Source: JAJFUG01 sp964473155 (GTDB lineage: Bacteria > Gemmatimonadota > Glassbacteria > GWA2-58-10). From it: a stretch of 64,000 nt of DNA. The stretch covers positions 1 through 64,000 of the forward strand of contig CAYYNT010000015.1 in NCBI GenBank assembly GCA_964473155.1, given 5' to 3'. The notes beneath the pieces were generated by a model, which was not told where the DNA came from, did not search any database, and worked only from the letters and a program-made list of their open reading frames with translations. Of the stretch, positions 17,792-26,479 are shown piece by piece. The translations under genes were made by a program, and so were the position numbers. Numbering within the stretch: position 1 is the stretch's first letter; every line of letters begins with the position of its first letter.

Positions 17792-17827
17792 AAGTCCCCG
17801 GATTGCAAGACCGGGGGCTTTTTTATT
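17792..17827 (+). terminator. Rho-independent terminator after rubrerythrin
   Basis: Stem AAGTCCCCGG (17792-17801), 9-base loop, CCGGGGGCTT (17811-17820), then a T-rich tract to 17827. The bases pair with one mismatch. Confidence 0.85.
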
Positions 17828-17949
17828 GCCATCAATTCTGAATTATGAATACGAATCGTTTGAATACAAATCCCCCTCGATTTCCCCTGCAATCCATAAC
17901 CGGGAATTGTGGTGGCAGGGGAGAATTGCTCCAATAAATCACCATATCT

Positions 17950-19149
17950 TTAGCTTTCGAATATATCCAGCGGACCGCGGCTTTCGCGGTGAGCGAGCCC
18001 CAGTTCGAGGGCCAGCTCATGGTAACGCGCGCGGTTCATGCGGCAGAGATGAAGAGGCAGTGGTTCGTTCTTGACCGGACTTTCCTCGAAATCCACGGCG
18101 ATAATCATTTTTCCTCCTGGCGCCAGGGCGCGTCTCATAGCACGCATAGCGCCCTCGGGATCGAACAGGTGCTCTAGGACGTAAATACTGACCAGGGTAT
18201 CGTATGGCCCGCACAGGTCAGCGGCTTTTTCATCCAACGGATGGATGCGTACTTTGAATCCGCGCCGTCTGAAACGCCAGGCAGCGAAATCCAGAAGCGG
18301 CCCGCCAAGGTCCAGGTGCGTCACCCGGCAGCCTTTCTCGGCCAGCGCAATCGAGAGTGTCCCGCAACCGCCGCCATACTCCAGCACCCTGTCCCCAGGA
18401 CTGCAAAGAGACAGGACCTCACGCACTAAATCCTCCTCATCACCGTTGTACTCGGTCTTCATCAGTTCGTAAAGATAGAAATCATTCTCCTGATAGAAAC
18501 GGCAGACCGCATTTTCATCGGCGGGCTGCTTTTCACGCCAGAGCGCCACCGCCTTAAGCCCGGCCAGGTCGCATTTGCGCTCGACTTCCTCGGGATGCTC
18601 TCCGGTATATTCCGCCAGCTCGGTAATCACTTGCCGCTTTTTTTCGAGGAAGGGTGCGTGAAATCCTTTTTCAAGCCTTACGAGAAATTCCGGCCCGCAA
18701 AGCGAGGCCTGGCGGTCGCTGTAGAGATGAACAATCCCCGGCGCATTCGAAGCCAGCGCGATCCGGTTGATGTTGTGGTACGAAGGCTGAAGCCTTTTTA
18801 CAGAGGAACAGGGTATGACAAACAGATCGCAGCACAGGCCCCTGAGCGACCGGATGTCCATATCCTCAAGACGAAGGAACCCCTGGCCCGGACAAACCAG
18901 ACATTCCAGGCCATCCATCTCTCTTCCGGGCTGGCAGAGCAGAGTTATCGCCGCCTCAGGGAAAGCGCTGGCGAGTTCCACCTGGGCGAAACGCACAAGC
19001 GGTTCCGGCGCGCAGCGGACCAGGAGAATCCGCTCCGGCGCCGGCTCGATGCGGCCAAGAAGCTTTCCAACAGGCAGCAATGACGGTGTTTCAAATCTGT
19101 CTTCCGCGAGCTTCAATCCGAAACCTTTCCCTTTTTTGGACTCAATCAA
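17950..19149 (-). CDS. SAM-dependent methyltransferase with GT9-like N-terminal region
   Basis: A 399-residue protein. The C-terminal half is a class I methyltransferase: VLEYGGGCGTLS (motif I, about residue 253), an acidic THLDLGG end of strand 2, and VSIYVLEHLFDPEGAM with an LAPGG motif. The N-terminal 180 residues have a Rossmann-like look (ILLVRCA, then AFPEAAITLL) that resembles the start of glycosyltransferase family 9 proteins but lacks their GD-x-L motif; this is a tentative resemblance. Substrate unknown, perhaps a surface sugar or lipid. The start codon is TTG 19149 and is uncertain, as no ATG occurs near the N-terminus. Confidence 0.72.
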   Translation of the reverse strand: MIESKKGKGFGLKLAEDRFETPSLLPVGKLLGRIEPAPERILLVRCAPEPLVRFAQVELASAFPEAAITLLCQPGREMDGLECLVCPGQGFLRLEDMDIRSLRGLCCDLFVIPCSSVKRLQPSYHNINRIALASNAPGIVHLYSDRQASLCGPEFLVRLEKGFHAPFLEKKRQVITELAEYTGEHPEEVERKCDLAGLKAVALWREKQPADENAVCRFYQENDFYLYELMKTEYNGDEEDLVREVLSLCSPGDRVLEYGGGCGTLSIALAEKGCRVTHLDLGGPLLDFAAWRFRRRGFKVRIHPLDEKAADLCGPYDTLVSIYVLEHLFDPEGAMRAMRRALAPGGKMIIAVDFEESPVKNEPLPLHLCRMNRARYHELALELGLAHRESRGPLDIFES

Positions 19150-19210
19150 TAGATTTTTCCAACTCTATCGGCAGAAAACGTAAGCGGATTGATTTTTTTA
19201 GAAAAAATCA

Positions 19211-19237
19211 TTGACAGGTTGTAACAAAGGATACAAT
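19211..19237 (+). promoter_or_regulatory. Promoter of the Rrf2 gene with inverted-repeat operator
   Basis: TTGACA (19211-19216) and TACAAT (19232-19237) form a promoter with a short 15-bp spacer. Between and overlapping the -10 is the perfect inverted repeat TTGTA-N8-TACAA (19219-19236), a likely operator for the Rrf2 protein encoded downstream. Confidence 0.5.
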
Positions 19238-19268
19238 ATTTTATTTAAGATAAGAGGATGACATAGTC

Positions 19269-19673
19269 ATGATATCACAGACCGGACAATACGCTCTTCG
19301 CGCTCTGGCCTATCTGGGCGCTCACAACAACGACCACTACCATCTGGTTCAGGAAATGGGGCGGGAGTTGGATATCCCGTCACAGTATCTTTCAAAGATT
19401 CTTCACATCCTGGTGCGCAAGGGCATTCTGGAATCACAGCGCGGCCGTCAGGGCGGTTTCCGTCTTCGACGCACGCCGGAGGAAATAACGCTCTACGAAA
19501 TCCTCGAAGCGCTCGAGGACCTGGGTAAATTCGATTATTGTATCCTGGGTTCAGCGCCCTGCAAGGATCGCAGCCGCTGTCCGATGGACAGCATGTGGTG
19601 CGACGTCCGTCAACGCTACATCTCTTTCTTGAAAAAAACCACAGTGGCCCAACTGGCCCATAAATCAGCCTGA
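19269..19673 (+). CDS. Rrf2-family Fe-S transcriptional regulator
   Basis: A 134-residue winged-helix regulator. The helix-turn-helix covers about residues 25-60 (LDIPSQYLSKILHILVRKGIL), with the Rrf2 wing RGRQGGFRL after it. Cysteines C91, C98, C104 and C111 give C-x6-C-x5-C-x6-C, the type of array that binds a 2Fe-2S or 4Fe-4S cluster in IscR, NsrR and RsrR. It sits 178 bp upstream of a quinol nitric oxide reductase on the same strand, so an NsrR-like role as NO-sensing repressor is the best inference. Start ATG 19269 follows AAGAGGATGA. Confidence 0.9.
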   Translation: MISQTGQYALRALAYLGAHNNDHYHLVQEMGRELDIPSQYLSKILHILVRKGILESQRGRQGGFRLRRTPEEITLYEILEALEDLGKFDYCILGSAPCKDRSRCPMDSMWCDVRQRYISFLKKTTVAQLAHKSA

Positions 19674-19721
19674 GCTGACAAGATAACCGCAAGGAAAAGC
19701 AATTTTTGGTTTTATTTTCTG

Positions 19722-19751
19722 ATATTAAGGTCTTCTAATATTCTTTATAAA
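19722..19751 (+). promoter_or_regulatory. Inverted repeat and -10 before the nitric oxide reductase gene
   Basis: ATATTA-N8-TAATAT (19722-19741) is a perfect inverted repeat with the same N8 gap as the repeat before the Rrf2 gene. TATAAA (19746-19751) right after it is a 5-of-6 -10 hexamer; the matching -35 would fall inside the repeat and is weak. The layout suits repression of the downstream gene. Confidence 0.4.
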
Positions 19752-19851
19752 ACCCAGTCCTTGGGACGAGTTGATCCTTCACCCGGATGCTTTTCAATTC
19801 CGCGCTTGGCTGTCTGCATCTAAACTATCAATAAACCAGAAGGAGGGTTGC

Positions 19852-22143
19852 ATGTCCTTACGGTTGCTGAAATGGGCGGCGATAATCTCGTTCTTCTTCG
19901 CGATCGGCATGTTGCTGGTCGGGGGCTGGTTCGCCAAAGACAAGGTCCCGCCCTATCCCGGGCAGGTGCTGGACGTCTCCGGAGCAGTGCTGTTCGGGAA
20001 GAAAGACATTATCGAGGGTCAGAACGTCTACCAGCGCTACGGTCTGATGGATCATGGAAGCGTGTGGGGACACGGCTCACAGCGTGGAATGGAATTCTCG
20101 GCCGTAACGCTGCGGCTCATGGGTGAGTCCATCCGAGAGAGGATCGCTCAGAGCAGATATGGCCTTCCTTACGCCAGCCTGGGTCCGACCGAAAAAAAGA
20201 TAGTGGAAGTGCAGGTGGCGGAGCAGATCAAGACCAACCGCTACGATAAGGGCCGCGACGCTCTGAGCCTGACCCCGGACCAGAGCGCCTCTCTGGAAAT
20301 GATATATGAATTCTGGGAGAAAACTTTCCGGGACGGGGAGCATCGCTACGGTTTCCTGCCCGGCACGGTGAAAAGCGAAACCGAGCGCCGTCAGATCGCG
20401 CGCTTTTTCTTCTGGACCGCCTGGGCCGCCGGAACGTTGCGGCCTGGAGACGAATACACCTACACCAGCAACTGGCCCCCCGACCGTCTGGCCGGCAACA
20501 CTCCCTCCGCCGCGGTGTACATTTGGACCCTGGGCGGACTGATCTCGCTGTTCCTGGTGCTCGGGATATTCATCTGGCTTGTTCATCACTACGGCATCTG
20601 GTACGGCGAGGCCAAGGGCGCATCGCTGGCCGCCAAACTTGTGGACATGCCGCTGACTCCCAGCCAATACAAGGCGACCAAGTATTTCCTGGTGGTCATC
20701 CTCCTCTTTCTTCTTCAGACCAGTTTCGGCGGGCTGCTGGCGCACTACACGGTAAACCCCTCCACTTTTTACCTGCAGAAGATAGCGGAGATTATCCCGT
20801 ACAGTTGGGCCAAGAGCTGGCACCTTCAGCTCGCCATATTCTGGATCGCCACAACCTGGGTCGCCTCGGCGATCTATCTGGCCCCGATAGTGGGGGGACG
20901 GGAACCGCGGGCCCAGGGCCTGCTGGTCAATATCCTCTTCGCCGCCATCCTTTTAGTGGCCGTGGGCAGCCTGGCCGGGGAAGTCGCCGGGATAAAGGGA
21001 AAGCTGGGCGAATGGTGGTTCTGGCTGGGTCACCAGGGCTGGGAGTATCTTGAGCTGGGCCGCTTGTGGCAGATCCTTCTTTTCGGGGGCCTGATCGCCT
21101 GGCTGTTCATTGTTTATCGAGCCATCGCCGGTCATTTCCGTGCGCGCCGGGAAAACGGCGATAGTCATTTCAGCGCCCTGATCGTGTTTTACGCCCTGAG
21201 CGCAATTCTGGTGGTGGCTTTCTTCGGTTTCGGCCTGTTTTACGGACGGGGCACGCATCTGAGCGTGGCCGATTACTGGCGCTGGTTTGTGGTGCATATC
21301 TGGGTCGAGAGCATCTTCGAGTTCTTCGGCGTGGCGGTGATCTCGGTGGTCGTAGTGGCCATGGGTCTGGCCAGCGCGAAAGACGCTCTGGTGGTGGCGT
21401 ATTTCACCGCGGCCCTGGTCTTCCTGAGCGGTATCCTGGGAGTCTCGCACCATTATTTCTGGTACGGCGGTCCCAGCTTCTGGCTGGCCGTGGGAAGCGT
21501 TTTCAGCTCGCTCGAACCGGTCCCTCTTTTCGGGCTGATCGTGCGAGGGCTGCTTGAATACAAGGACATCCGTAAGAAAGGAATAGATTTCCCGTACAAA
21601 TGGCCGATGTATTTCCTGGTCGCCTCATCGTTCTGGAATTTCCTGGGCGCCGGGCTGTTCGGTTTCCTGATCAACCTGCCGATAGTCAATTACTACGAGC
21701 ACGGCACCTACCTGACCATGAACCACGGTCACGCCGCGCTGTTCGGGGTGTACGGGATGCTCTCGATAGGGCTGCTGCTTTTCTCCTGGCGCGGCCTGGT
21801 GCGGAAAGAGTATTGGAACGACAAGCTGCTTAAAGTGTCTTTCTGGGGTTTCAATCTGGGGCTGGGGATGATGACCCTGGGCACTTTGTTCCCGGTGGGA
21901 GTGATGCAGGCCTGGACCAGTTTCCGCGAGGGCCTCTGGGCCGCGCGCAGCGCCGATTTCTTCGAGCGGCCGGTCGTGCATTTCCTGGGCGAGATCAGGA
22001 TGATCCCGGACACGGTCATAATCCTCGTGGGCGTGGTCCCGCTGGCCTGGTTCCTCTTCAGCACCTACCCGAAGCTCAAAGCGGTCGAGATCAAGGAGGG
22101 CGAATCGGTCTGGGAGCGTATCGGGCTTAAAGGCATGGACTGA
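19852..22143 (+). CDS. norZ: Quinol-dependent nitric oxide reductase (qNOR)
   Basis: A 763-residue single-chain enzyme reducing two NO to N2O with quinol electrons in the inner membrane. Start ATG 19852 has AAGGAGGG at 19840. It has an N-terminal membrane helix, a large soluble cytochrome-c-like domain without a heme-c CxxCH motif, and about twelve further helices. FeB-site residues are all present: H482 and E486 (HIWVE) and H533-H534 (GVSHHYFWYG), at the same spacing as in characterised qNOR. NHGHAALFG carries heme ligands. In the quinol-site motif it reads HYTVN-x3-F (H298, N302, F306), where qNORs usually have Glu at the fifth place. NO detoxification is likely, given the Rrf2 neighbour and no other denitrification genes. 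Confidence 0.93.
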   Translation: MSLRLLKWAAIISFFFAIGMLLVGGWFAKDKVPPYPGQVLDVSGAVLFGKKDIIEGQNVYQRYGLMDHGSVWGHGSQRGMEFSAVTLRLMGESIRERIAQSRYGLPYASLGPTEKKIVEVQVAEQIKTNRYDKGRDALSLTPDQSASLEMIYEFWEKTFRDGEHRYGFLPGTVKSETERRQIARFFFWTAWAAGTLRPGDEYTYTSNWPPDRLAGNTPSAAVYIWTLGGLISLFLVLGIFIWLVHHYGIWYGEAKGASLAAKLVDMPLTPSQYKATKYFLVVILLFLLQTSFGGLLAHYTVNPSTFYLQKIAEIIPYSWAKSWHLQLAIFWIATTWVASAIYLAPIVGGREPRAQGLLVNILFAAILLVAVGSLAGEVAGIKGKLGEWWFWLGHQGWEYLELGRLWQILLFGGLIAWLFIVYRAIAGHFRARRENGDSHFSALIVFYALSAILVVAFFGFGLFYGRGTHLSVADYWRWFVVHIWVESIFEFFGVAVISVVVVAMGLASAKDALVVAYFTAALVFLSGILGVSHHYFWYGGPSFWLAVGSVFSSLEPVPLFGLIVRGLLEYKDIRKKGIDFPYKWPMYFLVASSFWNFLGAGLFGFLINLPIVNYYEHGTYLTMNHGHAALFGVYGMLSIGLLLFSWRGLVRKEYWNDKLLKVSFWGFNLGLGMMTLGTLFPVGVMQAWTSFREGLWAARSADFFERPVVHFLGEIRMIPDTVIILVGVVPLAWFLFSTYPKLKAVEIKEGESVWERIGLKGMD

Positions 22144-22168
22144 CACTCAGGCGCAGGATGCTGTAAAT

Positions 22169-22205
22169 AAAAGGGGCCGTCCCGTTGCGGGGCGACCCCT
22201 TTTTT
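22169..22205 (+). terminator. Rho-independent terminator after norZ
   Basis: Left arm AAAAGGGGCCGTCCCG (22169-22184), loop TTG, right arm from 22188 ending in CCCC and a run of seven T. One mismatch in the stem. Confidence 0.88.
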
Positions 22206-22276
22206 CTGGACAATCCGGCATCTTCCGGTATTTTTTTTAGAATACAATTATCTGGGTACAGAAAGGAACAGAACCG

Positions 22277-23107
22277 ATGCTTAATGCCCTCTCGATAGAT
22301 TTCGAGGAATACTACCAGGGAATCCTTACAATTCCAGAGTCAGAATACCCAAGCTTCGCGGGCCGGATAGAATCCAACACAGAAAGACTACTGTGCATGA
22401 TGGAGGCCCAGAAAGTCCGGGCCACGTTTTTCGTCTCCGGCCATGTAGCGGAACGGTATCCTTCCCTGGTGCGGCAGGTGGCGGAACAGGGCCACGAAAT
22501 TGCATGCCACGGCTATAGTCACGGGCTTGTTCATGAGCTGTCGTCAGAAAGGTTCCGCGATGACCTCCGGCGCGCGCTCGATTTAATTTCTGTCTGCGCG
22601 GATGTCAACAAGGTGATAGGTTTCCGTGCTCCCTGGTGGTCGCTGACCCGGGAACACCAATGGGCCTGGGAAGTGTTGGAGGGGCTGAATTTCCGCTACG
22701 ACAGCAGCATAAATCCTATCCGGATGCGTATCTACGGCGATCCCGGCGCACCGCTGACCCCTTGCCGGATTGCGGGGACCAAGCTTTGGGAGTTTCCTCC
22801 GGCTGCGGTTGAATTCATGGGCCTGCGGTTATCAGTCGCCGGGGGTTTTTATTGGAGACATTACCCCGCTGCATTGATCAAGCTGCTGCTGAACAGGATC
22901 AACCGGGATGTTCGGCCCGCGGTATGCTATTTTCATCCCTGGGAGCTGGATGTAGATCAGCCGCTTTTGAAAGGCGTGCCGTTTGAACAGAGATTGATTC
23001 ATTATTCAGGACGGAGAGGAATGGAGCGGAAAGTTCGCCGGATAATGTCGGTTTTCCGGTTCGATTGCATTTCAAAAGTATTCGCCAGTGAACTATCGCT
23101 CACCTGA
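22277..23107 (+). CDS. Polysaccharide deacetylase (XrtA/PEP-CTERM-associated, DUF3473 type)
   Basis: A 276-residue NodB-homology carbohydrate esterase. The start NALSIDFEEYYQ carries the catalytic Asp and the DFE motif, HGYSHGLVHEL holds the metal-binding His pair, and GFRAPWWSLT is the third motif. The C-terminal YFHPWELD is typical of the DUF3473-type deacetylases found with exopolysaccharide and exosortase loci. It would remove N-acetyl groups from a surface polysaccharide. Here it leads the acyl-chain gene group downstream and follows a terminator, so it begins a new transcription unit. No signal peptide is visible. Confidence 0.88.
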   Translation: MLNALSIDFEEYYQGILTIPESEYPSFAGRIESNTERLLCMMEAQKVRATFFVSGHVAERYPSLVRQVAEQGHEIACHGYSHGLVHELSSERFRDDLRRALDLISVCADVNKVIGFRAPWWSLTREHQWAWEVLEGLNFRYDSSINPIRMRIYGDPGAPLTPCRIAGTKLWEFPPAAVEFMGLRLSVAGGFYWRHYPAALIKLLLNRINRDVRPAVCYFHPWELDVDQPLLKGVPFEQRLIHYSGRRGMERKVRRIMSVFRFDCISKVFASELSLT

Positions 23108-23233
23108 CCTATTGGCACATTCAACTGTGAGCCGGATGGCACAAATCCTGCTTTATTTTTTGTCATCCAGGCACAACCTATATGTCATTTGCGGGTAAGA
23201 ATCATCAGCTTCAAGCAGTCCGGGGAGAATCGC

Positions 23234-24271
23234 ATGCATACAATACCGGTTCGTTTAGTCGATATCGGTTATTTCCTGCCCGAGCAAGTTCTGGACAACG
23301 AAACACTGGTGCGTGAATTTGGAGATCCGGCCTGGACAGAGGAAAAAATATTTCAGAAAACCGGCATCCGGCTTCGCCATATCGCTTCGCCCGCTGAATT
23401 TGTCTCGGACCTTGCACTTAAAGCCGTACGGGACCTTGCCCACCGCACTCCGTTTGAGCCTGGTGAAATCGATTTTCTGATTCTCTGCACCCAGACGCCA
23501 GACCATGCACTTCCGGCCACAGCCTGCCGTTTGCAGCAGGAAATTGGCCTGCCCGGACGCTGCATGGCTTTCGATTTCAACCAGGGTTGCTCCGGCTATG
23601 TATACGGGCTGGGGATCGCCTCCGCTCTGATCGCCTCTGGTCAGGCCCGCAAGGGTCTTCTGCTGACAAGCGAAATATATTCACGCTGGATACATCCGAG
23701 GGATATCGCAAACCGCACGCTTTTCGGCGACGGGGCCAGCGCGACTCTGCTGGAGGCCTCAACCGCTGAAGAAGCCGGTCTTGGGCCATTTATCTACGGG
23801 ACCGACGGTAAGGGTTATGACCGCCTGATTGTCGAACGCAGCGGGGCGCATGCTCTTGGGCCGCAATGCCTGGTTCACCGGCCGGAGTATGACGTTGAGT
23901 CCAGAGGACCGGCAAACCTTTTCATGGATGGTCCTGAAATCTTCCGTTTCGCTGTCACAACTGTTCCAGGACTGTATCGTTCGCTGTTGGATCTTGCTGG
24001 AATGGAACAGGATGCAATCGATTATGTAGTATTCCATCAGGCCAATGCATTCATGCTGAACCACCTGTCGAAACTGATGAAGCTGCCGTCGCAAAAAGTT
24101 GTGCTGGAACTGGAAAACACAGGTAACACTGTCAGCTCGTCGATTCCCCTGGCAATCGCCCGAGCGGCAGAAAACGGACGGATTGCCGACAATACAGTGC
24201 TGGCACTGCTCGGATTCGGGGTTGGCTACAGCTGGGCCGGGACGCTGGTTCGCTGGAGGGGAGGACGATGA
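23234..24271 (+). CDS. 3-oxoacyl-ACP synthase III (FabH-like ketosynthase)
   Basis: A 345-residue thiolase-fold condensing enzyme. I start at ATG 23234 behind GGGGAGAA, not at the longer start 23189. The KAS III triad is present: C119 (QGCSGYVYG), H268 (FHQANAF) and N298 (NTGNT). It would condense an acyl-CoA or acyl-ACP with malonyl-ACP. Its 4-bp overlap with the SDR gene and a nearby separate acyl carrier protein suggest a dedicated acyl-chain pathway, not the housekeeping fatty-acid locus (no fabD, fabF or plsX is here). Confidence 0.9.
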   Translation: MHTIPVRLVDIGYFLPEQVLDNETLVREFGDPAWTEEKIFQKTGIRLRHIASPAEFVSDLALKAVRDLAHRTPFEPGEIDFLILCTQTPDHALPATACRLQQEIGLPGRCMAFDFNQGCSGYVYGLGIASALIASGQARKGLLLTSEIYSRWIHPRDIANRTLFGDGASATLLEASTAEEAGLGPFIYGTDGKGYDRLIVERSGAHALGPQCLVHRPEYDVESRGPANLFMDGPEIFRFAVTTVPGLYRSLLDLAGMEQDAIDYVVFHQANAFMLNHLSKLMKLPSQKVVLELENTGNTVSSSIPLAIARAAENGRIADNTVLALLGFGVGYSWAGTLVRWRGGR

Positions 24272-25026
24272 AAAGATTCGAGGGCAGAGTCACCCTGGTG
24301 ACCGGGGCCTCGTCAGGGATCGGACGCGAGATAGCCCTGAGCCTGGCGCGAGAGGGTTGCCAGGTGGCTCTGCTGGCACGGGGCAGGGAAAAACTGGAAT
24401 TTGTAGCGCAGGAAATCAGTCAAGTCGGGGCAGAACCACTGGTGCTGACCGCTGATGCCGCCTCTCTCGAACAGGTGCAGGCGGTGATGGTGACTCTTAT
24501 GGATCATTTCGGCGGGCTGGATTATCTGGTGAATGCTGCCGGCAGGATGCTTTTCCGTCCGTTCAAATCCACCGGCCCGGCGCAGTGGGAGCCTTTGGTG
24601 CAAACCAACCTTGAGGGGATTTTCACGATCACCCATGAGGCGTTGAAAGTCATGCGCGCCGGAGGCTCGATTGTCAACCTGGGTTCCGCTGCTGGACAGA
24701 CAGGCGCCACGGCCATGTCGGTGTATGCTGCCACCAAGGCCGCACTTGTCGGTTTCTCACGAAGCCTGGCCAAGGAGCTATCCGCAATACCGATCCGGGT
24801 CAATGTCGTCTCGGCTGGAATAGTTCGCACGCCCATGACTGACGGGCTGTTCCGTTTCTTCACGAGCGAGCAGGTGCATCTTCTCGAAAAAAGACACCCG
24901 CTGGGATATGGCACGCCAGAGGACATCGCTCCGGCGGTGCTGTTCCTTCTGAGCGACCAGGCACGCTGGATCACCGGAACCGTACTGGAGGTCGACGGCG
25001 GTTATTCGATCAATGTCGAACCCTGA
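24268..25026 (+). CDS. Short-chain dehydrogenase/reductase (FabG-like)
   Basis: A 252-residue NAD(P)-dependent oxidoreductase beginning in an ATGA overlap with the ketosynthase. TGASSGIG (about residues 12-19) binds the cofactor, NAAG follows near 90, and the catalytic residues are S140, Y153 and K157 (YAATK). The C-terminal ITGTVLEVDGGY is typical of SDRs. With the FabH-like enzyme just before it, reduction of a 3-ketoacyl intermediate is the likely reaction. It ends 9 bp from the convergent acyl carrier protein gene. Confidence 0.9.
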   Translation: MKRFEGRVTLVTGASSGIGREIALSLAREGCQVALLARGREKLEFVAQEISQVGAEPLVLTADAASLEQVQAVMVTLMDHFGGLDYLVNAAGRMLFRPFKSTGPAQWEPLVQTNLEGIFTITHEALKVMRAGGSIVNLGSAAGQTGATAMSVYAATKAALVGFSRSLAKELSAIPIRVNVVSAGIVRTPMTDGLFRFFTSEQVHLLEKRHPLGYGTPEDIAPAVLFLLSDQARWITGTVLEVDGGYSINVEP

Positions 25027-25035
25027 TCCGTAAGC

Positions 25036-25275
25036 TTATTCGAGCTCTATGCCTTTCTTTTCGAGCAGACCGAGAATGTCTCTCACGCTCTCCAGCCCGT
25101 CAAGCTCATCCATGCTCAGGTTCAGGTTGAACTCATCCTGGATCAGGCTGATCAGGTTGATCGAACCCATGCTGTCCCAGCCTTCGAGCTCCGACTGTAC
25201 AGAGTCAAGACTTATCCGGGCAGGTGATGTGCTGAACGCTTCGGCCAGCCGGGCAAGAAACTCCGCAGTCTTCAT
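25036..25275 (-). CDS. Acyl carrier protein
   Basis: A 79-residue helical carrier protein. S35 in EGWDSMGSINLI is the phosphopantetheine attachment site. The rest has the acidic helix II (QDEFNLNLSMDEL) and a C-terminal helix as in the family. It is on the opposite strand to the ketosynthase and SDR genes, and divergent from the GNAT gene, but is likely their partner. GAGGTAAAG precedes the start. Confidence 0.9.
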   Translation of the reverse strand: MKTAEFLARLAEAFSTSPARISLDSVQSELEGWDSMGSINLISLIQDEFNLNLSMDELDGLESVRDILGLLEKKGIELE

Positions 25276-25379
25276 TCTTTACCTCCTCTTGCGGGTTGTT
25301 AATCCAGGACCGCAGGCACATTTTTATTACAAGTTTTTAGTAGTGCAACATTTGTTCCCGTCCCCTGGAGAAACAAGCG

Positions 25380-26459
25380 ATGAGCGTTGAGACGTTCAAA
25401 ATCCGTCCGGTATGTCCAGAGGATGGGCCGGCGGTGGTGGAACTCCGCCGCCGGATGGATGACCTGCCAGTGCCTGAAAAAAATGACCTTTCCTTCTGGC
25501 GTTGGGAAAACCTGGAAAATCCATACGGGACTGCGTTCGCGATGCTGGCCGAACGGGAAGGCGTGGCGGTCTCAAATTTTTCTCTTCTGCCGCGCAAACT
25601 GCGAATCGGAACAAGGGTAATCCAGGCCTGCTTGAGCGTAGAGTCCATGACCGAGCGCCGCTACCGAGCCAAGGGCCTGTTCCCAAGGCTCTGGCTCGCT
25701 CTTGAACCACTCGCGCGCGAGGCTGGTGTCGATGTTTTCTACGGCTTCCCCAACTCCAAATCCAGGCCAATTTTCCAGCGTGTGTTTCATTGGACGGATG
25801 TCGGCAGCCCGGACCTTTTCTGCTATCCATTGCGCCCGCAATGTTTTCTACGCTCCAGGGGTATCCCGTTCAGCAGTCTGGCCAGCCTTCCCGGCTCGAT
25901 CTACCGAGGCATTTTCCGCCCGAAACAAGCGGCAAATGTGCGCCCCCTCATTAATTTCAATTCCTGCAACCAAGCGCTGGTTGAATCTCTGCATCCGGAG
26001 ACTTCGATAGTCCCCGAACGCACGGTCGAATACCTCAACTGGCGCTACACCAACGTCCCTGGCCGCGACTACATGATCCACGGCCTTTTCTCCGTGCCGG
26101 TGGATTCGCCGGAAGGATTCGTAGTGACACGGCGTACCAGCCATGAGGGAGTCGATCTGGCTGTGGTGATGGAAATATGCCTTGGCCCGCATGTATCCCG
26201 GCGCAACGCGAATATTTTACTTTCGGCTGTCCTTGCCGACATGTTCGAATCCGGAGTGGATGTCGCTCTTGGTCTGGCCATGCCGGGAGATCCAGTCCGC
26301 CTGGTGCTTGGCTCCGCCGGATTCATTCGCCTGCCCCGCCGCCTTGCGCCTCACAGGTTCGACCTTATGGTTCATGGCGCAGGGAATGCGGTTCCACGTG
26401 ATTCTCTATCCGACCCGGCCTGCTGGCGTATCTCGTTCGGTGATATCGACGTATTCTGA
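25380..26459 (+). CDS. GNAT-family acyltransferase
   Basis: A 359-residue protein with two GNAT-like halves. The N-terminal half opens with FKIRPVCPEDGPAVVEL and has the R-x-x-G-x-F/A acyl-CoA loop as YRAKGLFPRLW near residue 95, followed by YGFPNSKSRPIFQR. The C-terminal half has a second such fold in degenerate form. Similar proteins occur in exopolysaccharide and lipid-modification clusters. The neighbouring acyl carrier protein suggests acyl transfer to a surface glycan or lipid. Start ATG 25380 has GGAGAAA upstream. Confidence 0.75.
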   Translation: MSVETFKIRPVCPEDGPAVVELRRRMDDLPVPEKNDLSFWRWENLENPYGTAFAMLAEREGVAVSNFSLLPRKLRIGTRVIQACLSVESMTERRYRAKGLFPRLWLALEPLAREAGVDVFYGFPNSKSRPIFQRVFHWTDVGSPDLFCYPLRPQCFLRSRGIPFSSLASLPGSIYRGIFRPKQAANVRPLINFNSCNQALVESLHPETSIVPERTVEYLNWRYTNVPGRDYMIHGLFSVPVDSPEGFVVTRRTSHEGVDLAVVMEICLGPHVSRRNANILLSAVLADMFESGVDVALGLAMPGDPVRLVLGSAGFIRLPRRLAPHRFDLMVHGAGNAVPRDSLSDPACWRISFGDIDVF

Positions 26460-26479
26460 ATCCCGCCACCCCAAAACGC

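Noticed and set aside
26388..26403. A third parS-like sequence (GGTTCCACGTGATTCT)
   Set aside because: Four mismatches to the consensus and within a coding region; probably chance.
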